This document shows positions 1 through 8,221 of a DNA stretch of 37,252 bases, piece by piece. Each line of letters starts with the position of its first letter. Position 1 is the first letter of the stretch. A model generated the notes under the pieces. The model worked only from the letters and a program-made list of their open reading frames with translations. It did no database searches and was not told where the DNA came from. The stretch covers positions 1 through 37,252 of the forward strand of contig JABGQM010000044.1 in assembly GCA_018648805.1 (NCBI GenBank), read 5' to 3'. The position numbers were made by a program, and so were the translations under genes. Origin of the DNA: Verrucomicrobiota bacterium (lineage in GTDB: Bacteria > Verrucomicrobiota > Kiritimatiellia > UBA8416 > JABMPJ01).

Positions 1-105
1 AGCGGGCCGGGTCATGGTGATCGGGCGTGGCGCCCGCAGCCAGGAGCACCGGCGGCAAGGGCAGACGGCGAACGCGGTCAACCTGTAGGCGTATGGGTTG
101 AAGAC
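1..105. mobile_element. Probable 3' flank/end of IS21-type element
   Basis: No gene was recognised in this short stretch. It lies directly downstream (minus-strand sense) of the istB remnant, so it may hold the terminal part of the same IS21-type element. IS21 ends usually carry several short direct repeats. A GATCACCATGACCC-like string near positions 7-24 (minus strand) would fit such a repeat, but the second copy and the outer end are not visible within the window. Low certainty. Confidence 0.3.
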
Positions 106-462
106 TCATGTATTGTGTTTGAGCTTTGCCCTGAGGCTGACGCAGCCTTTCATGTTGATGACATGGCTGTTCTCGGTCAGCCGATCAATGAGCGCGGCCG
201 TGAGGTGATCGTTCTTCAGAAAGCCGCCCCATTCACTGAACCCGAGATTGGAGGTGATCAGCGTGGGCTTGTTCTTGTGCCGCTTCTGCATGAGTGTGAA
301 GAACAACGCGACTTGGACCGGTTCGACCTCCACATACCCGATTTCATCAATGTGCAGGCAGTCGTAAGACTGGTATCGCTTGAGCACCTTCATCTCAGAA
401 TGGTCCGCCACGGATTGATAGAGTTCGTTGATCAACTCGGCGAACAACACGGAGCGTCCGGT
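106..462 (-). pseudogene. istB: IstB-like ATP-binding protein of IS21 family, 5'-truncated
   Basis: About 118 codons of the C-terminal half of IstB, the AAA+ helper ATPase of IS21-type transposition. Seen: Walker B-like CLHIDEIGY, the sensor-like motif TLITSNLGFSEWG, then ALIDRLTENSHVINMKG, which matches the usual IstB end (LLDRL..H.HVI.I.G.SYR). The N-terminal half with the Walker A GxGKT motif (IstB is normally about 250 residues) is absent, and the transposase gene istA is not in the window. The match stops near position 462. There the opposite strand begins to encode the end of an outer-membrane porin. The reading frame stays open beyond this by chance, but that extension shows no IstB similarity. 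Hence an inactive remnant rather than a mobile copy. Confidence 0.8.
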
Positions 463-621
463 ATTGGGGCCGGCTTCCAGAGTGGGGCTCACAGGGTTGA
501 CGTGGCCTATTCCTATAGTATTACGGAGGACCGTGAGATCGCAGCGGGCACAAGCCTCGTGGCGGGCACGTATGAGATGGATCCGCATCTGGCCTCGGTG
601 ACCTACGGGTACCAGTTCTAG
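462..621 (+). pseudogene. C-terminal fragment of FadL/OmpP1-type outer-membrane porin
   Basis: The last ~52 codons of what looks like an OmpP1/FadL/TodX-family long-chain hydrocarbon or fatty-acid transport barrel. Seen: GIGAGF near the junction, the strand-like HRVDVAYSYSITED, the GTYEMDPHLASVTYGYQF-like terminal strands and a terminal phenylalanine. This is the typical C-terminal signature recognised by BamA. The rest of the gene (family length is about 400-450 residues) is missing. It is replaced at about position 462 by an antisense IS21 remnant, so insertion followed by deletion is the simplest reading; an assembly join is the alternative. The stop codon touches the ribosome binding site of the next gene (AGGAGGGGG, 8 bases before its ATG). 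Confidence 0.65.
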
Positions 622-630
622 GAGGGGGCG

Positions 631-1806
631 ATGAGCGAAGAGGCCGCACACAAAGTACTGGTGATCGACGATGAGCTGGGCCCGCGGGAGAGCATACGTT
701 TCCTGCTCAAGGGAACCTACGAAGTGTTTTGTGCGGACTCGGTGGACCAGGGGGTAGCGATGCTGCGCGAGCAGCATCCCGACCTGGTCATCATGGATAT
801 CCGTATGCCGCGCAAGAGCGGCATCGAGGGGCTGCGCGAGATTCGGGAGCACGACAAGGTGGTGTCGGTCGTGATGCTGACGGGCTACGGAGCGCTTGAG
901 ACGGCGCAGGAAGCCCTGCGCCTGGGTGCGACCGACTACCTGAGCAAGCCGTTTGACACCACCGAAATGCTGGCGGCGGTGAAGCGCTACGTGGACCGAA
1001 CGCGCCACGAGCGACGGCGCACCGAGATGATGAAGGACCTTCAGGAAATCAATTCGCGGCTGGTGGATGATCTGGCCAGCAAAGAGCAGCAGGCCTCCAT
1101 GGCTCAGTCGACGGCCGAAATTGCGCACGACATGCGCAATCCACTCATGATCGTGAGTGGGTATGTGGAGCTGCTCACCAACCAGCTTGAGAGCGTAAAG
1201 GGCGAGCTGGGCGATCAGCTGGAAGGTACGGACGACTATCTCGAGGTGATTGGGCAGAATGTGCGCCGCTGTTGCGATCTCTCGCATATGTGGCAGAAAT
1301 ATGGCCGGGCCAAGCTGAACGAGTTTTGCCCGACAACGCTGACGGACGTGATTGAAGACATCGTCGTCGGAGCTGCCCCGCTAGCCGCGTCGGAGAATGT
1401 GAGTATCAACTACGACATGCAGCCGGACGGCGCCGTGATCAACGGGAACAAGCCTCAGCTTCTGCGGGCCATTCACAACGTTGTGGCCAACGCGATCCAA
1501 GCGGTGTCACCGCCGGAAGGGGGCGTGCAGGTGAGTTGTCGTTGTGGTGAGGGCCGCGTCGATATCGTGGTGCGGGATAACGGAAGCGGAATGACGCCTG
1601 AGGTCCTGAACCATATCTTTGAGCCCTACTACACGACCAAAGAAGAGGGCAAGGGCACGGGCCTCGGCATGGTGATCACCAAGCGGATTATAGAGGAACA
1701 CCAAGGCGAGCTGCTGATCGATTCAACCCCCGGCGAAGGTACGACCGTCACGATTCGCCTGCCGCTGGCCACGACGGCCAGCGAAGCGGTCAGCTCGGCG
1801 GCCTAG
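631..1806 (+). CDS. Hybrid response regulator receiver / histidine kinase
   Basis: A 391-residue cytosolic signalling protein with the receiver domain first and the kinase second. Receiver domain at about 7-125: acidic pair D13/D14, phospho-acceptor D56 in VIMDIRMP, T84 and K106 (SKPFD). A charged coiled-coil linker (125-160) leads to a HisKA dimerisation domain with H166 in AEIAHDMRNPL. The HATPase domain follows, with an N box (AIHNVVANAIQ), G1 DNGSGM and G2 GKGTGLGM. No membrane segment or sensor domain is present, so the input probably arrives as phosphate on D56 from another kinase. The ribosome binding site AGGAGGGGG overlaps the stop of the porin fragment upstream, so the start is well supported. 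Its 3' end overlaps the convergent MEMO gene by 17 bases. Output partner unknown. Confidence 0.93.
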   Translation: MSEEAAHKVLVIDDELGPRESIRFLLKGTYEVFCADSVDQGVAMLREQHPDLVIMDIRMPRKSGIEGLREIREHDKVVSVVMLTGYGALETAQEALRLGATDYLSKPFDTTEMLAAVKRYVDRTRHERRRTEMMKDLQEINSRLVDDLASKEQQASMAQSTAEIAHDMRNPLMIVSGYVELLTNQLESVKGELGDQLEGTDDYLEVIGQNVRRCCDLSHMWQKYGRAKLNEFCPTTLTDVIEDIVVGAAPLAASENVSINYDMQPDGAVINGNKPQLLRAIHNVVANAIQAVSPPEGGVQVSCRCGEGRVDIVVRDNGSGMTPEVLNHIFEPYYTTKEEGKGTGLGMVITKRIIEEHQGELLIDSTPGEGTTVTIRLPLATTASEAVSSAA

Positions 1807-2770
1807 GTCCACAAAACACGACGGCCCCATACCCCACCACCCATTCGCCGCGGCTTGCGGGATGATCGTCGCCACTGTTGCGGTAGTGCAGCAGAATTCC
1901 TTCGGTGCAGCCTTGCGCGCGGGCATAGGTCATGCTGGCCAGGACCGGTCCGATGCCGCAACAGACCTGGTGCCGATAGTCCCAGCTCCCGGCCAGCGCG
2001 GGGATGTCGAGCGCAGCGATGTGCTTGAGTGTCCCTTTATCGGTGCGGGTGACCTTGTCATAGTCCGCGTCGTGCAACAGGTCGGTGCTGGCAACGACCA
2101 GGATGCTGCGCGTGGTAGCAATGGCCTTCAACGCTTCTCCCAACTGCTTGAGTGTACGTGGGTCGTGATCGCCGATGATGCCTACGACCAGAGGGGTGTC
2201 GGGTAGGGCGACCTGCAAGAATGGAATCTCGTTCTCGGCGGAGTGCTCACCACGGTGGGGGGCCGAATCCAAGTGAAGGCGGTCGCGCCCCTCGGCCATG
2301 CGGGTCGTGGTGTCGCGGTCAATCGGAACCGCTCCGAGGGGTGAACGAATGAGGTCGGCGTCGAGCAGGGCCACCCCCGGGGGGCTGCCCCTGTGGGAGA
2401 GTCCGAGAACGACCACGGTGTCGGGCGTATGGCCGCCACGGGCGCTGTCGCGAATGGCGCGGAACGTGTGGCCGGCCACGGGCCCGGAGTAGGCATAGCC
2501 GGCGTGAGGGGCAATGGCCGCCACAATGGGGCCGCTCAGCATGACGCCATCGGCCGCATTGATGTAGCCGTTTATCTGCCGGCGCAGGTCGGTGGGGTCG
2601 GACGGGAACCAGCGTCCGTAGCCCTGCGTGACATGCACGCGTTGTTCCGCTTTCGGGTTCATGATGGCCTCCCTGGGTGACTCGTCGGCCTCTGCGCCAC
2701 CCACACTGCAGGCCAGCATGAGCGCGACCGGTAGTACGGCATAGTGCTGCGGCGGGCGAGGCATACGCAC
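1790..2770 (-). CDS. MEMO1/AmmB-family protein with possible export signal
   Basis: A member of the MEMO1 family (AmmeMemoRadiSam protein B), which folds like class III extradiol dioxygenases; its bacterial reaction is not established. Seen: IAPHAGYAYSG (H89), GLSHRG (H126), HSAENEIPF (H176, E181), STDLLHD (D230, H233) and a VCCG motif (C270/C271). These match the conserved His/Asp/Cys pocket of human MEMO1. The first ~30 residues form a hydrophobic segment ending in LMLAC, a marginal lipobox, so the protein may be an exported lipoprotein. The alternative start M37 (MNPKAEQ) would give a cytosolic protein. The GTG start shown is followed by an ATG two codons later, and AGAGG lies upstream of both. 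It follows the DUF2059 gene with a gap of 7 bases, so the two are probably co-transcribed. The usual AmmA and radical-SAM partners are not adjacent. Confidence 0.88.
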   Translation of the reverse strand: MRMPRPPQHYAVLPVALMLACSVGGAEADESPREAIMNPKAEQRVHVTQGYGRWFPSDPTDLRRQINGYINAADGVMLSGPIVAAIAPHAGYAYSGPVAGHTFRAIRDSARGGHTPDTVVVLGLSHRGSPPGVALLDADLIRSPLGAVPIDRDTTTRMAEGRDRLHLDSAPHRGEHSAENEIPFLQVALPDTPLVVGIIGDHDPRTLKQLGEALKAIATTRSILVVASTDLLHDADYDKVTRTDKGTLKHIAALDIPALAGSWDYRHQVCCGIGPVLASMTYARAQGCTEGILLHYRNSGDDHPASRGEWVVGYGAVVFCGPRPPS

Positions 2771-2777
2771 CGATCCT

Positions 2778-3299
2778 CTACTCGCCGCCGAACTCGATCA
2801 CGGCGTCGAGCTGGATCGCCTCATCAACAGCTTTCTGTAGGTCAGGCATCATCTCTTTCATGAGTAGCTGCATCTTTGCCATGGTGGCCAGGCTGAGTTG
2901 GGGCTGCTTCTTTAAGAATTTCTGGCCGATAGGGGATTCATAGAAAGCGATCAATCCTCTGAGCTCCTCCAGGCTAAGGATATCAGAGTAGATCTCAACA
3001 AAGATTCCCTTCATGTTCTTCCATGAAAACTTCTCCATCGATACCGTCATGCTGGCCTCGACGGCCTTGCGCGCATTGACCTTCTCCTCTGGGGGCAGGT
3101 CCTGGCCGTCGATCATGCTGACGGCCATCTGCATGGCTTGCTGCATGGCCTGGTCATAGGTCTGGTCCATGTTGAACAGGTCGAGCAGCTTTTCTGCGGC
3201 GGCGACGCGCCGGGGCGTGTCATCCGGCGGGACCGGAGGGGCTGCCTGAAGCGGCAGTGCGAGGGCTAGTGTCAATAGGGCGACAGCGAGTTTCGGCAT
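2778..3299 (-). CDS. DUF2059 exported protein
   Basis: A 173-residue protein with a clear Sec signal peptide (MPKLAVALLTLALALPLQAA) and a mature all-helical DUF2059 region. Typical motifs are LLDLFNMDQTYDQ, ELRGLIAFYESPIGQKF and the methionine-rich M..LM.EMMP toward the end. DUF2059 proteins are periplasmic or membrane-associated proteins of unknown biochemical role. The start is supported by GGGAG at 8 bases before ATG. It is the first gene of a minus-strand pair with the MEMO-family gene, divergent from ftsH across a 158-base spacer. A TATAAG hexamer (minus strand, 3323-3328) could be its -10 box, but no good -35 was found. Confidence 0.88.
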   Translation of the reverse strand: MPKLAVALLTLALALPLQAAPPVPPDDTPRRVAAAEKLLDLFNMDQTYDQAMQQAMQMAVSMIDGQDLPPEEKVNARKAVEASMTVSMEKFSWKNMKGIFVEIYSDILSLEELRGLIAFYESPIGQKFLKKQPQLSLATMAKMQLLMKEMMPDLQKAVDEAIQLDAVIEFGGE

Positions 3300-3398
3300 G
3301 GTGACTCCCGGGTTGGTGGCTTCTTATATCAGAGTATCTGGCAACCGAAATCCAGATTAGCGCGCAGGGAAGGGATTGGCAATCCTGCAAATGCCCGA

Positions 3399-3427
3399 TT
3401 GACCCTGTTGGTGGGGCAACGTACTAT
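3399..3427 (+). promoter_or_regulatory. Sigma70-type promoter of the ftsH cluster
   Basis: TTGACC at 3399-3404 and TACTAT at 3422-3427 are separated by exactly 17 bases. Each hexamer has at most two departures from the sigma70 consensus. The -10 box ends 30 bases before the ftsH start, and a ribosome binding site (AAGGGA) follows. It is the best promoter in the window and probably drives ftsH-folP-cdaA-cdaR-ftsK. Confidence 0.7.
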
Positions 3428-3457
3428 GACGGATTAACAGATTTAAGGGACACTACT

Positions 3458-5551
3458 ATGGAAGCTGACAAGAAAACGCCGCCGCCGGTTCCACCGAGCG
3501 GACAGCGTCCTGCCGCCACCCCGCCGCCAATTCGCCCCATCCTGGCCTGGATTGCCGTACTGGGGCTGGTCTTGATCATGGTGCAGCTGTTTCGATCACA
3601 GCAACAGGTGGCCAAAGAAGTATCCTATAGCGACTTCGTGAAGTCGGTGTCGGATGGGCGCATCGAGCGCTGCGACATCATCCGGCAAGTCTCGGGTGTG
3701 ACCTTTGTTAAGGGCCAGATGAAAGTCGAGGGTGACCTGACGGCAAAGCCTGAAGACTTCAAGGTCTATGTGGGTGGCGCCGATGAGGATCTGCGTGCGC
3801 TGCTGATTGCAAGCGGTGTCGACTTCCGGGTGCCGCCGCAGAATCCGTTCATGTGGCAGCTGGTGTCGAGTGTGCTCCCGATTGTATTGATCTTCGGGTT
3901 GCTCTATTTCCTGTTTATGCGCCAGATTCGCCAGGCGGGCCATGGGGCTCTCAGTTTTGGCAAGAGTCGCGCCAAGATGCTGACACAGGAGAAGAACAAG
4001 ATCACGTTTGACAACGTGGGGGGTATTGATGAGGCCAAGGAAGAGGTCCAGGAGATCATAGAGTTCCTGAAGGACCCTAAGAAGTTCACCAAGTTGGGCG
4101 GCCGCATTCCCAAAGGCGTGCTGTTGATGGGCCCCCCGGGCACGGGCAAGACGCTGATGGCCAAGGCGATCGCGGGTGAAGCGGACGTACCGTTCTTCAG
4201 CATTAGCGGATCGGACTTCGTCGAGATGTTTGTGGGCGTGGGCGCCTCGCGTGTGCGCGACATGTTTCTGCAGGGCAAAAAAAACGCCCCGTGTATCATT
4301 TTCATCGATGAGATCGACGCCGTGGGGCGTAGCCGCTTCACAGGCATCGGCGGCGGGCATGACGAGCGTGAACAGACGCTCAACGCCTTGCTGGTCGAGA
4401 TGGACGGGTTTGAGACGGAGGAGGGCGTCATCATCGTGGCTGCCACCAACCGTCCCGACGTGCTGGATCCGGCCCTGCTGCGACCGGGACGCTTTGACCG
4501 CCAGATCGTGATCGACCTGCCGACGATCGATGGGCGCGCGGCCATTCTCGAGATGCATGCCCTGGGCAAGAAGATCGGCGAGAAGGTGGAGATGCGCCGC
4601 ATCGCGCGCGGCACACCCGGTTTCTCCGGGGCCGACCTGGCCAACCTGCTCAACGAGGCCGCGCTTTTGGCGGCACGCGAAGGCAAGGAAGCGGTCGACA
4701 TGAAGGATCTTGAGGAAGCACGTGACAAGGTCCGCTGGGGACGTGAGCGGCGCAGCCGCGTGCTGGACAGCAAAGAGAAGCGTATCACGGCCTATCACGA
4801 AGCGGGGCACGCCCTGGTGATGCAGCTGGTGGAGGAGAGCGAACCGTTGCACAAGATCACGATTATCCCACGCGGTGTGGCGTACCTGGGGGCGACGATG
4901 CAGCTTCCCGAGAAGGACAGTTACATGGAAGGCCAGACCAAGCTATTGGGCATACTGTGCGGCTTGATGGGTGGACGTGTGGCCGAGAAGCTCGTCTTCG
5001 GTGATGTGACCTCGGGTGCGGCCTCGGACCTGAAAGAGGCGACCCGCCTGGCCCGCCTGATGGTGTGCAACTGGGGCATGAGTGAGGAGCTGGGTCCGCA
5101 GACCTTTGGCCAGAACCAGGAGTTGATGTTCCTGGGCCGCGAGGTGCAGCGCAGCCAGGACTACAGCGAGGCCACGGCCAAGCGGATTGACAGTGAGGTG
5201 AGTCGCCTGATCGACAACGCGTATACACGGGCAGGGGATATCCTGACCGAGAAGCGCGAAAAGCTCAACATGATCGCCGAGCTGCTGATTGAGCGGGAAA
5301 CCCTGGATGGCCGCGATGTCGAAGAGATGCTTGAGCATGACCGGGTGTTGTCGGAGGATGAGCGCACCGAGATCGACCGCATCAAAGAAGCCGAGGAAGT
5401 GGCCAATCGACCTGCTGCTCTGCCGGAAACGGCCCCTGATACACCCGTGGAACCGGAGGCAGCTGCCCCGTCGGTTGAGGCCGCGGTCAAGGCCGCGGTT
5501 GAGAATGGCCCGGTGACTTCGGAGGCGGACGACAGCGACAGAATCGATTGA
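3458..5551 (+). CDS. ftsH: ATP-dependent zinc metalloprotease FtsH
   Basis: Membrane-anchored AAA+ protease that degrades misfolded membrane proteins and selected cytosolic regulators. Seen in 697 residues: a proline-rich N-terminal tail, TM1 (about 27-46), a periplasmic domain (50-130) and TM2 (132-154). The AAA domain has Walker A GPPGTGKT (225-232), Walker [10 protein letters not shown] (279-287) and the second region of homology ending RPGRFDR. The peptidase has zinc motif HEAGH (447-451) and third ligand D524 in ASDLKEAT. Residues from about 625 on form an acidic, alanine/proline-rich tail. All catalytic residues are present. ATG is preceded by AAGGGA. It is the first gene of the cluster; folP starts 2 bases after its stop. 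Confidence 0.98.
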   Translation: MEADKKTPPPVPPSGQRPAATPPPIRPILAWIAVLGLVLIMVQLFRSQQQVAKEVSYSDFVKSVSDGRIERCDIIRQVSGVTFVKGQMKVEGDLTAKPEDFKVYVGGADEDLRALLIASGVDFRVPPQNPFMWQLVSSVLPIVLIFGLLYFLFMRQIRQAGHGALSFGKSRAKMLTQEKNKITFDNVGGIDEAKEEVQEIIEFLKDPKKFTKLGGRIPKGVLLMGPPGTGKTLMAKAIAGEADVPFFSISGSDFVEMFVGVGASRVRDMFLQGKKNAPCIIFIDEIDAVGRSRFTGIGGGHDEREQTLNALLVEMDGFETEEGVIIVAATNRPDVLDPALLRPGRFDRQIVIDLPTIDGRAAILEMHALGKKIGEKVEMRRIARGTPGFSGADLANLLNEAALLAAREGKEAVDMKDLEEARDKVRWGRERRSRVLDSKEKRITAYHEAGHALVMQLVEESEPLHKITIIPRGVAYLGATMQLPEKDSYMEGQTKLLGILCGLMGGRVAEKLVFGDVTSGAASDLKEATRLARLMVCNWGMSEELGPQTFGQNQELMFLGREVQRSQDYSEATAKRIDSEVSRLIDNAYTRAGDILTEKREKLNMIAELLIERETLDGRDVEEMLEHDRVLSEDERTEIDRIKEAEEVANRPAALPETAPDTPVEPEAAAPSVEAAVKAAVENGPVTSEADDSDRID

Positions 5552-5553
5552 GC

Positions 5554-6435
5554 ATGGAGTCAACGGTGGCAATAGGGGATGGGGTCTCCGCGTGGGTATG
5601 CCGGGGGAGACGACTGGAGGTGGCGGACCGGCCCTTGATCATGGGCATTGTGAATGTCACGCCCGATTCGTTCTCCGATGGCGGATCGTTTCTGGACAGT
5701 GGCCGTGCCGTAGACCACGCCCTCCAGCTTGTGGCCGAGGGCGCAGATATTGTTGATATTGGTGGCGAATCGACCCGTCCGGGTGCGGAGGCTGTGGATG
5801 TTTCCGAGGAGTGCCGCCGCGTGCTGCCGGTGATTGAGCAGGTCGCCGCGCAGTCGGACGTGGCCCTCTCGATCGATACGATGAAGGCGGCCGTGGCGCG
5901 TGAGGCGCTGGAAGCGGGCGTGCATATCGTTAATGATGTGTCGGCATTGACGCACGATGCAGGGATGGCTACAGTGGCGTCAGACGGGCGTGCCGGACTC
6001 GTGCTGATGCATCGGCGCGGCACGCCACGCTGTATGCAGGATGACCCGCGTTACGACGATGTGGTGGCCACGGTGGCCGCCTATCTTGAGGCACGCGTGG
6101 AGGCCGCACGGGCGGCGGGCATTGCGCATGAGGCGTTGGCGGTGGATCCGGGGATTGGTTTCGGGAAGACCGTCAGGCACAACCTGCAGCTTCTGGCCAA
6201 CGTGGACCGGCTACGGATGGTAGGCGTGCGGACCTTGGTGGGCTTGTCGCGCAAGCGCTTTATCGGTGACGTGAGCGGTGCAGCGGTGGAGGATCGGTTG
6301 GCCGGAAGCCTGGCGGGGCTGGTCCACTGTGTACTGGCGGGGGTCGATATCATGCGGGTGCATGATGTGGCGGCTTCGCTGCAGGCGACGCGCCTGGCGA
6401 AGGCCATTCAGGGCGAGAGGCAGCAAGAGCTATGA
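5554..6435 (+). CDS. folP: Dihydropteroate synthase FolP
   Basis: Condenses 6-hydroxymethyl-7,8-dihydropterin pyrophosphate with p-aminobenzoate in folate synthesis; the target of sulfonamides. Seen: the pterin-binding signatures MGIVNVTPDSFSDGG and DIVDIGGESTRPGAE, SIDTMKA, HIVNDVSA, the LMHRRGTPRCMQ segment, DPGIGFGKT, the LVGLSRKRFIG loop and C-terminal RVHDVA. Full length (293 residues from this ATG). A TTG six bases upstream, overlapping the ftsH stop, is an alternative start. Its 3' end overlaps cdaA by 4 bases (ATGA), so the two are translationally coupled. The aminobenzoate precursor could be supplied by the PabB-PabC fusion at 33620-35383. Confidence 0.97.
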   Translation: MESTVAIGDGVSAWVCRGRRLEVADRPLIMGIVNVTPDSFSDGGSFLDSGRAVDHALQLVAEGADIVDIGGESTRPGAEAVDVSEECRRVLPVIEQVAAQSDVALSIDTMKAAVAREALEAGVHIVNDVSALTHDAGMATVASDGRAGLVLMHRRGTPRCMQDDPRYDDVVATVAAYLEARVEAARAAGIAHEALAVDPGIGFGKTVRHNLQLLANVDRLRMVGVRTLVGLSRKRFIGDVSGAAVEDRLAGSLAGLVHCVLAGVDIMRVHDVAASLQATRLAKAIQGERQQEL

Positions 6436-7277
6436 CAGCATGGATCACTGTGATTGTGCAGGTGGCGGTGCTGGCCTGTGCCTTCTACTATATCTTCCTG
6501 TTTTTCCGCGGCACACGCGGGGCGCAGGTCCTGGTGGGGCTGGCCTTCCTCTTCATTGTCACGATCGGGCTCACACGGCTCTTCAACCTGGATGAGCTCA
6601 ACTGGCTCTTAAGCCGGTTCTCAGTCTATCTGGCTGTAGCTCTCTTGATTATTTTTCAGCCAGAGATCCGGCGTGCCTTGGCGGAACTTGGCAAGCAGCC
6701 GGCTTTCGTGGTGGCCGTGGACCGCAAGACGGTGGTGGATAACATTGTGGTGGCGGTGGAACAGTTGGCCGATCACCGCATTGGCGCCCTCATCGCGATT
6801 GAGCGTGAGATTGGAACGCGCGCGATCCAGGAGACGGGTATCCGTCTCGACACACAGGTGGTTCCTGAACTGCTGGCCACCATCTTCTTTCCGCATACAC
6901 CGCTGCACGATGGCGGTGTGATCATCAGCGAGGGTCGCATTATGGCGGCGCGTTGTATCTTCCCCTTGTCACAGCGCACCGAGTTGCATAAGCAGCTGGG
7001 GACGCGGCACCGCGCCGCCGTGGGGCTGAGCGAGGAGACCGATGCGGTGATCGTGGTGGTGTCTGAAGAGACCGGCACGATCTCGGTGAGCTACCGCGGG
7101 CGCTTGAGTCGCGGACTGGATGGGGCGCGTCTGAAGCGTTTCCTGGGCGCGTTGCTGATTCGCGGACGCGGTCCGGAGAGTGCCTGGCGGCGCGCGCAGG
7201 AACAGCTCGACCTGACGCCGGAAGGTATCGCGAAATCAGAGGAAAAGCGGGTTAAGGAGGAGCAGGCCGGTGGCTGA
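6432..7277 (+). CDS. cdaA: Diadenylate cyclase CdaA (c-di-AMP synthase)
   Basis: Membrane enzyme that makes cyclic di-AMP from two ATP. Seen: three N-terminal membrane helices (about 4-25, 31-50, 62-76), a coiled linker, and the DisA_N catalytic domain. The domain has TPLHDGGVII (DGG at 160-162) and GTRHRAAVGLSE (RHR at 192-194). The canonical first motif is DGA; the alanine is glycine here, a small change that probably keeps activity but is worth noting. The conserved EETGTISV segment follows. Length 281 is normal for CdaA. It overlaps folP by 4 bases and the YbbR-domain regulator gene by 8 bases. glmM, often third in Firmicutes cdaA operons, is absent. Confidence 0.95.
   Translation: MTAWITVIVQVAVLACAFYYIFLFFRGTRGAQVLVGLAFLFIVTIGLTRLFNLDELNWLLSRFSVYLAVALLIIFQPEIRRALAELGKQPAFVVAVDRKTVVDNIVVAVEQLADHRIGALIAIEREIGTRAIQETGIRLDTQVVPELLATIFFPHTPLHDGGVIISEGRIMAARCIFPLSQRTELHKQLGTRHRAAVGLSEETDAVIVVVSEETGTISVSYRGRLSRGLDGARLKRFLGALLIRGRGPESAWRRAQEQLDLTPEGIAKSEEKRVKEEQAGG
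7254..7272 (+). promoter_or_regulatory. Ribosome binding site and GTG start of cdaR
   Basis: A perfect AAGGAGG at 7254-7260 lies 9 bases before GTG at 7270-7272, inside the end of cdaA. It decides the GTG start of the YbbR-domain gene and indicates direct ribosome loading, not only coupling. Confidence 0.75.
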
Positions 7278-8217
7278 TATTCTCAATTCAATCAAGTCGG
7301 TCTTCGTCAAGAATCTGACGCTCAAGATACTGGCGATTCTCCTGGGCGCACTCAGCTTCTACGCGATTCGTGGCGCCATCAGCTTTGAAGTGCCCTACAC
7401 GGTCCCGGTCGAGGTGCAGATGGGTCCGGGCATGGCGGTACTGGATAAGAGTGTATCGTCGGTGGACGTAACCTTCGGTGGCTCGCAGGAGGACCTGCGG
7501 CGACTGGACCAGACCCAGCTCAAGGCGGTCGTGAAACCGCGTGAGACTAACCCGGGCGGCTCGGAAGTGGTGATGATTCGGCCCCAACACATCGTAGGGG
7601 GCGGGAATGTGCGTGTGGTCTCTATTCGGCCCAGCACGCTGACGCTCTCGTATGACCGCGAAGCCGAGCGCGACGTGCTCGTATTGAAACCTAAGACGGT
7701 GGGCGCGCCGCTGATGGGACGCGTTGAACTGGACTATGAGCCTAAGGCGGTTAAGTTGCGGGGGCCGAAGCGACGCCTGGAGCGTATCAGTGCGGTGAGT
7801 TGCGAGCCGGTCGATGTAGATGGGCGGGTCGAGTCGTTTACGCGCAAAGTTCCGGTGTTATCCCCCGGGGATACGTGGGTCTACCAGATTGAGCCCAAGG
7901 AGGTAACGGTTGAGGTGACGATTGTGACCGAGCGGATCAGCCGTACCGTAACGAATGTGACCGTGTTGGCCGTGACCGAACCGGGTGCCCCGGCCTGTGT
8001 CGATCTGGACCCGCGGGTGGTGGACGTGGTCATGATGGGGCGCTCAGAGGTGTTGGAGGGGATTCCGCGCGATGCCGTGCGGGTCTATGTGACGTGCGTG
8101 GGCTTGGAGGCGGAGGCAGCCTATGAGCTGCCGGTACAGGTCTATTTGCCCCCCGAGGTAGACGTGGTATCGCGCATTGAGCCGGAGACGGTCAGGGTGC
8201 AGATGAGGGAGCAATAG
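7270..8217 (+). CDS. cdaR: YbbR-domain protein, CdaA regulator CdaR-like
   Basis: A 315-residue membrane-anchored protein. One N-terminal helix (LTLKILAILLGALSFYAI, about 16-33) is followed by a run of extracytoplasmic YbbR-type beta modules. These are recognised by alternating V-x-V patterns, P.TV.V and repeats of the form PS.LTLSYDRE / P..V.LRGP / PK.VTVEV. In Firmicutes CdaR binds CdaA in the membrane and tunes c-di-AMP synthesis; the same pairing is inferred here from adjacency (8-base overlap with cdaA). GTG start with a strong ribosome binding site. The stop is followed after 4 bases by ftsK. Confidence 0.88.
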   Translation: MADILNSIKSVFVKNLTLKILAILLGALSFYAIRGAISFEVPYTVPVEVQMGPGMAVLDKSVSSVDVTFGGSQEDLRRLDQTQLKAVVKPRETNPGGSEVVMIRPQHIVGGGNVRVVSIRPSTLTLSYDREAERDVLVLKPKTVGAPLMGRVELDYEPKAVKLRGPKRRLERISAVSCEPVDVDGRVESFTRKVPVLSPGDTWVYQIEPKEVTVEVTIVTERISRTVTNVTVLAVTEPGAPACVDLDPRVVDVVMMGRSEVLEGIPRDAVRVYVTCVGLEAEAAYELPVQVYLPPEVDVVSRIEPETVRVQMREQ

Positions 8218-8221
8218 GCCT

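Noticed and set aside
115..621. A single plus-strand gene of 168 codons across the IS remnant
   Set aside because: The first two thirds are the antisense of istB; only the last ~52 codons look like protein (porin end). Treated as a porin fragment.
3596..4852. Long minus-strand open frame of 418 codons opposite ftsH
   Set aside because: Shadow of ftsH with no domain features; ftsH itself is intact and unmistakable.
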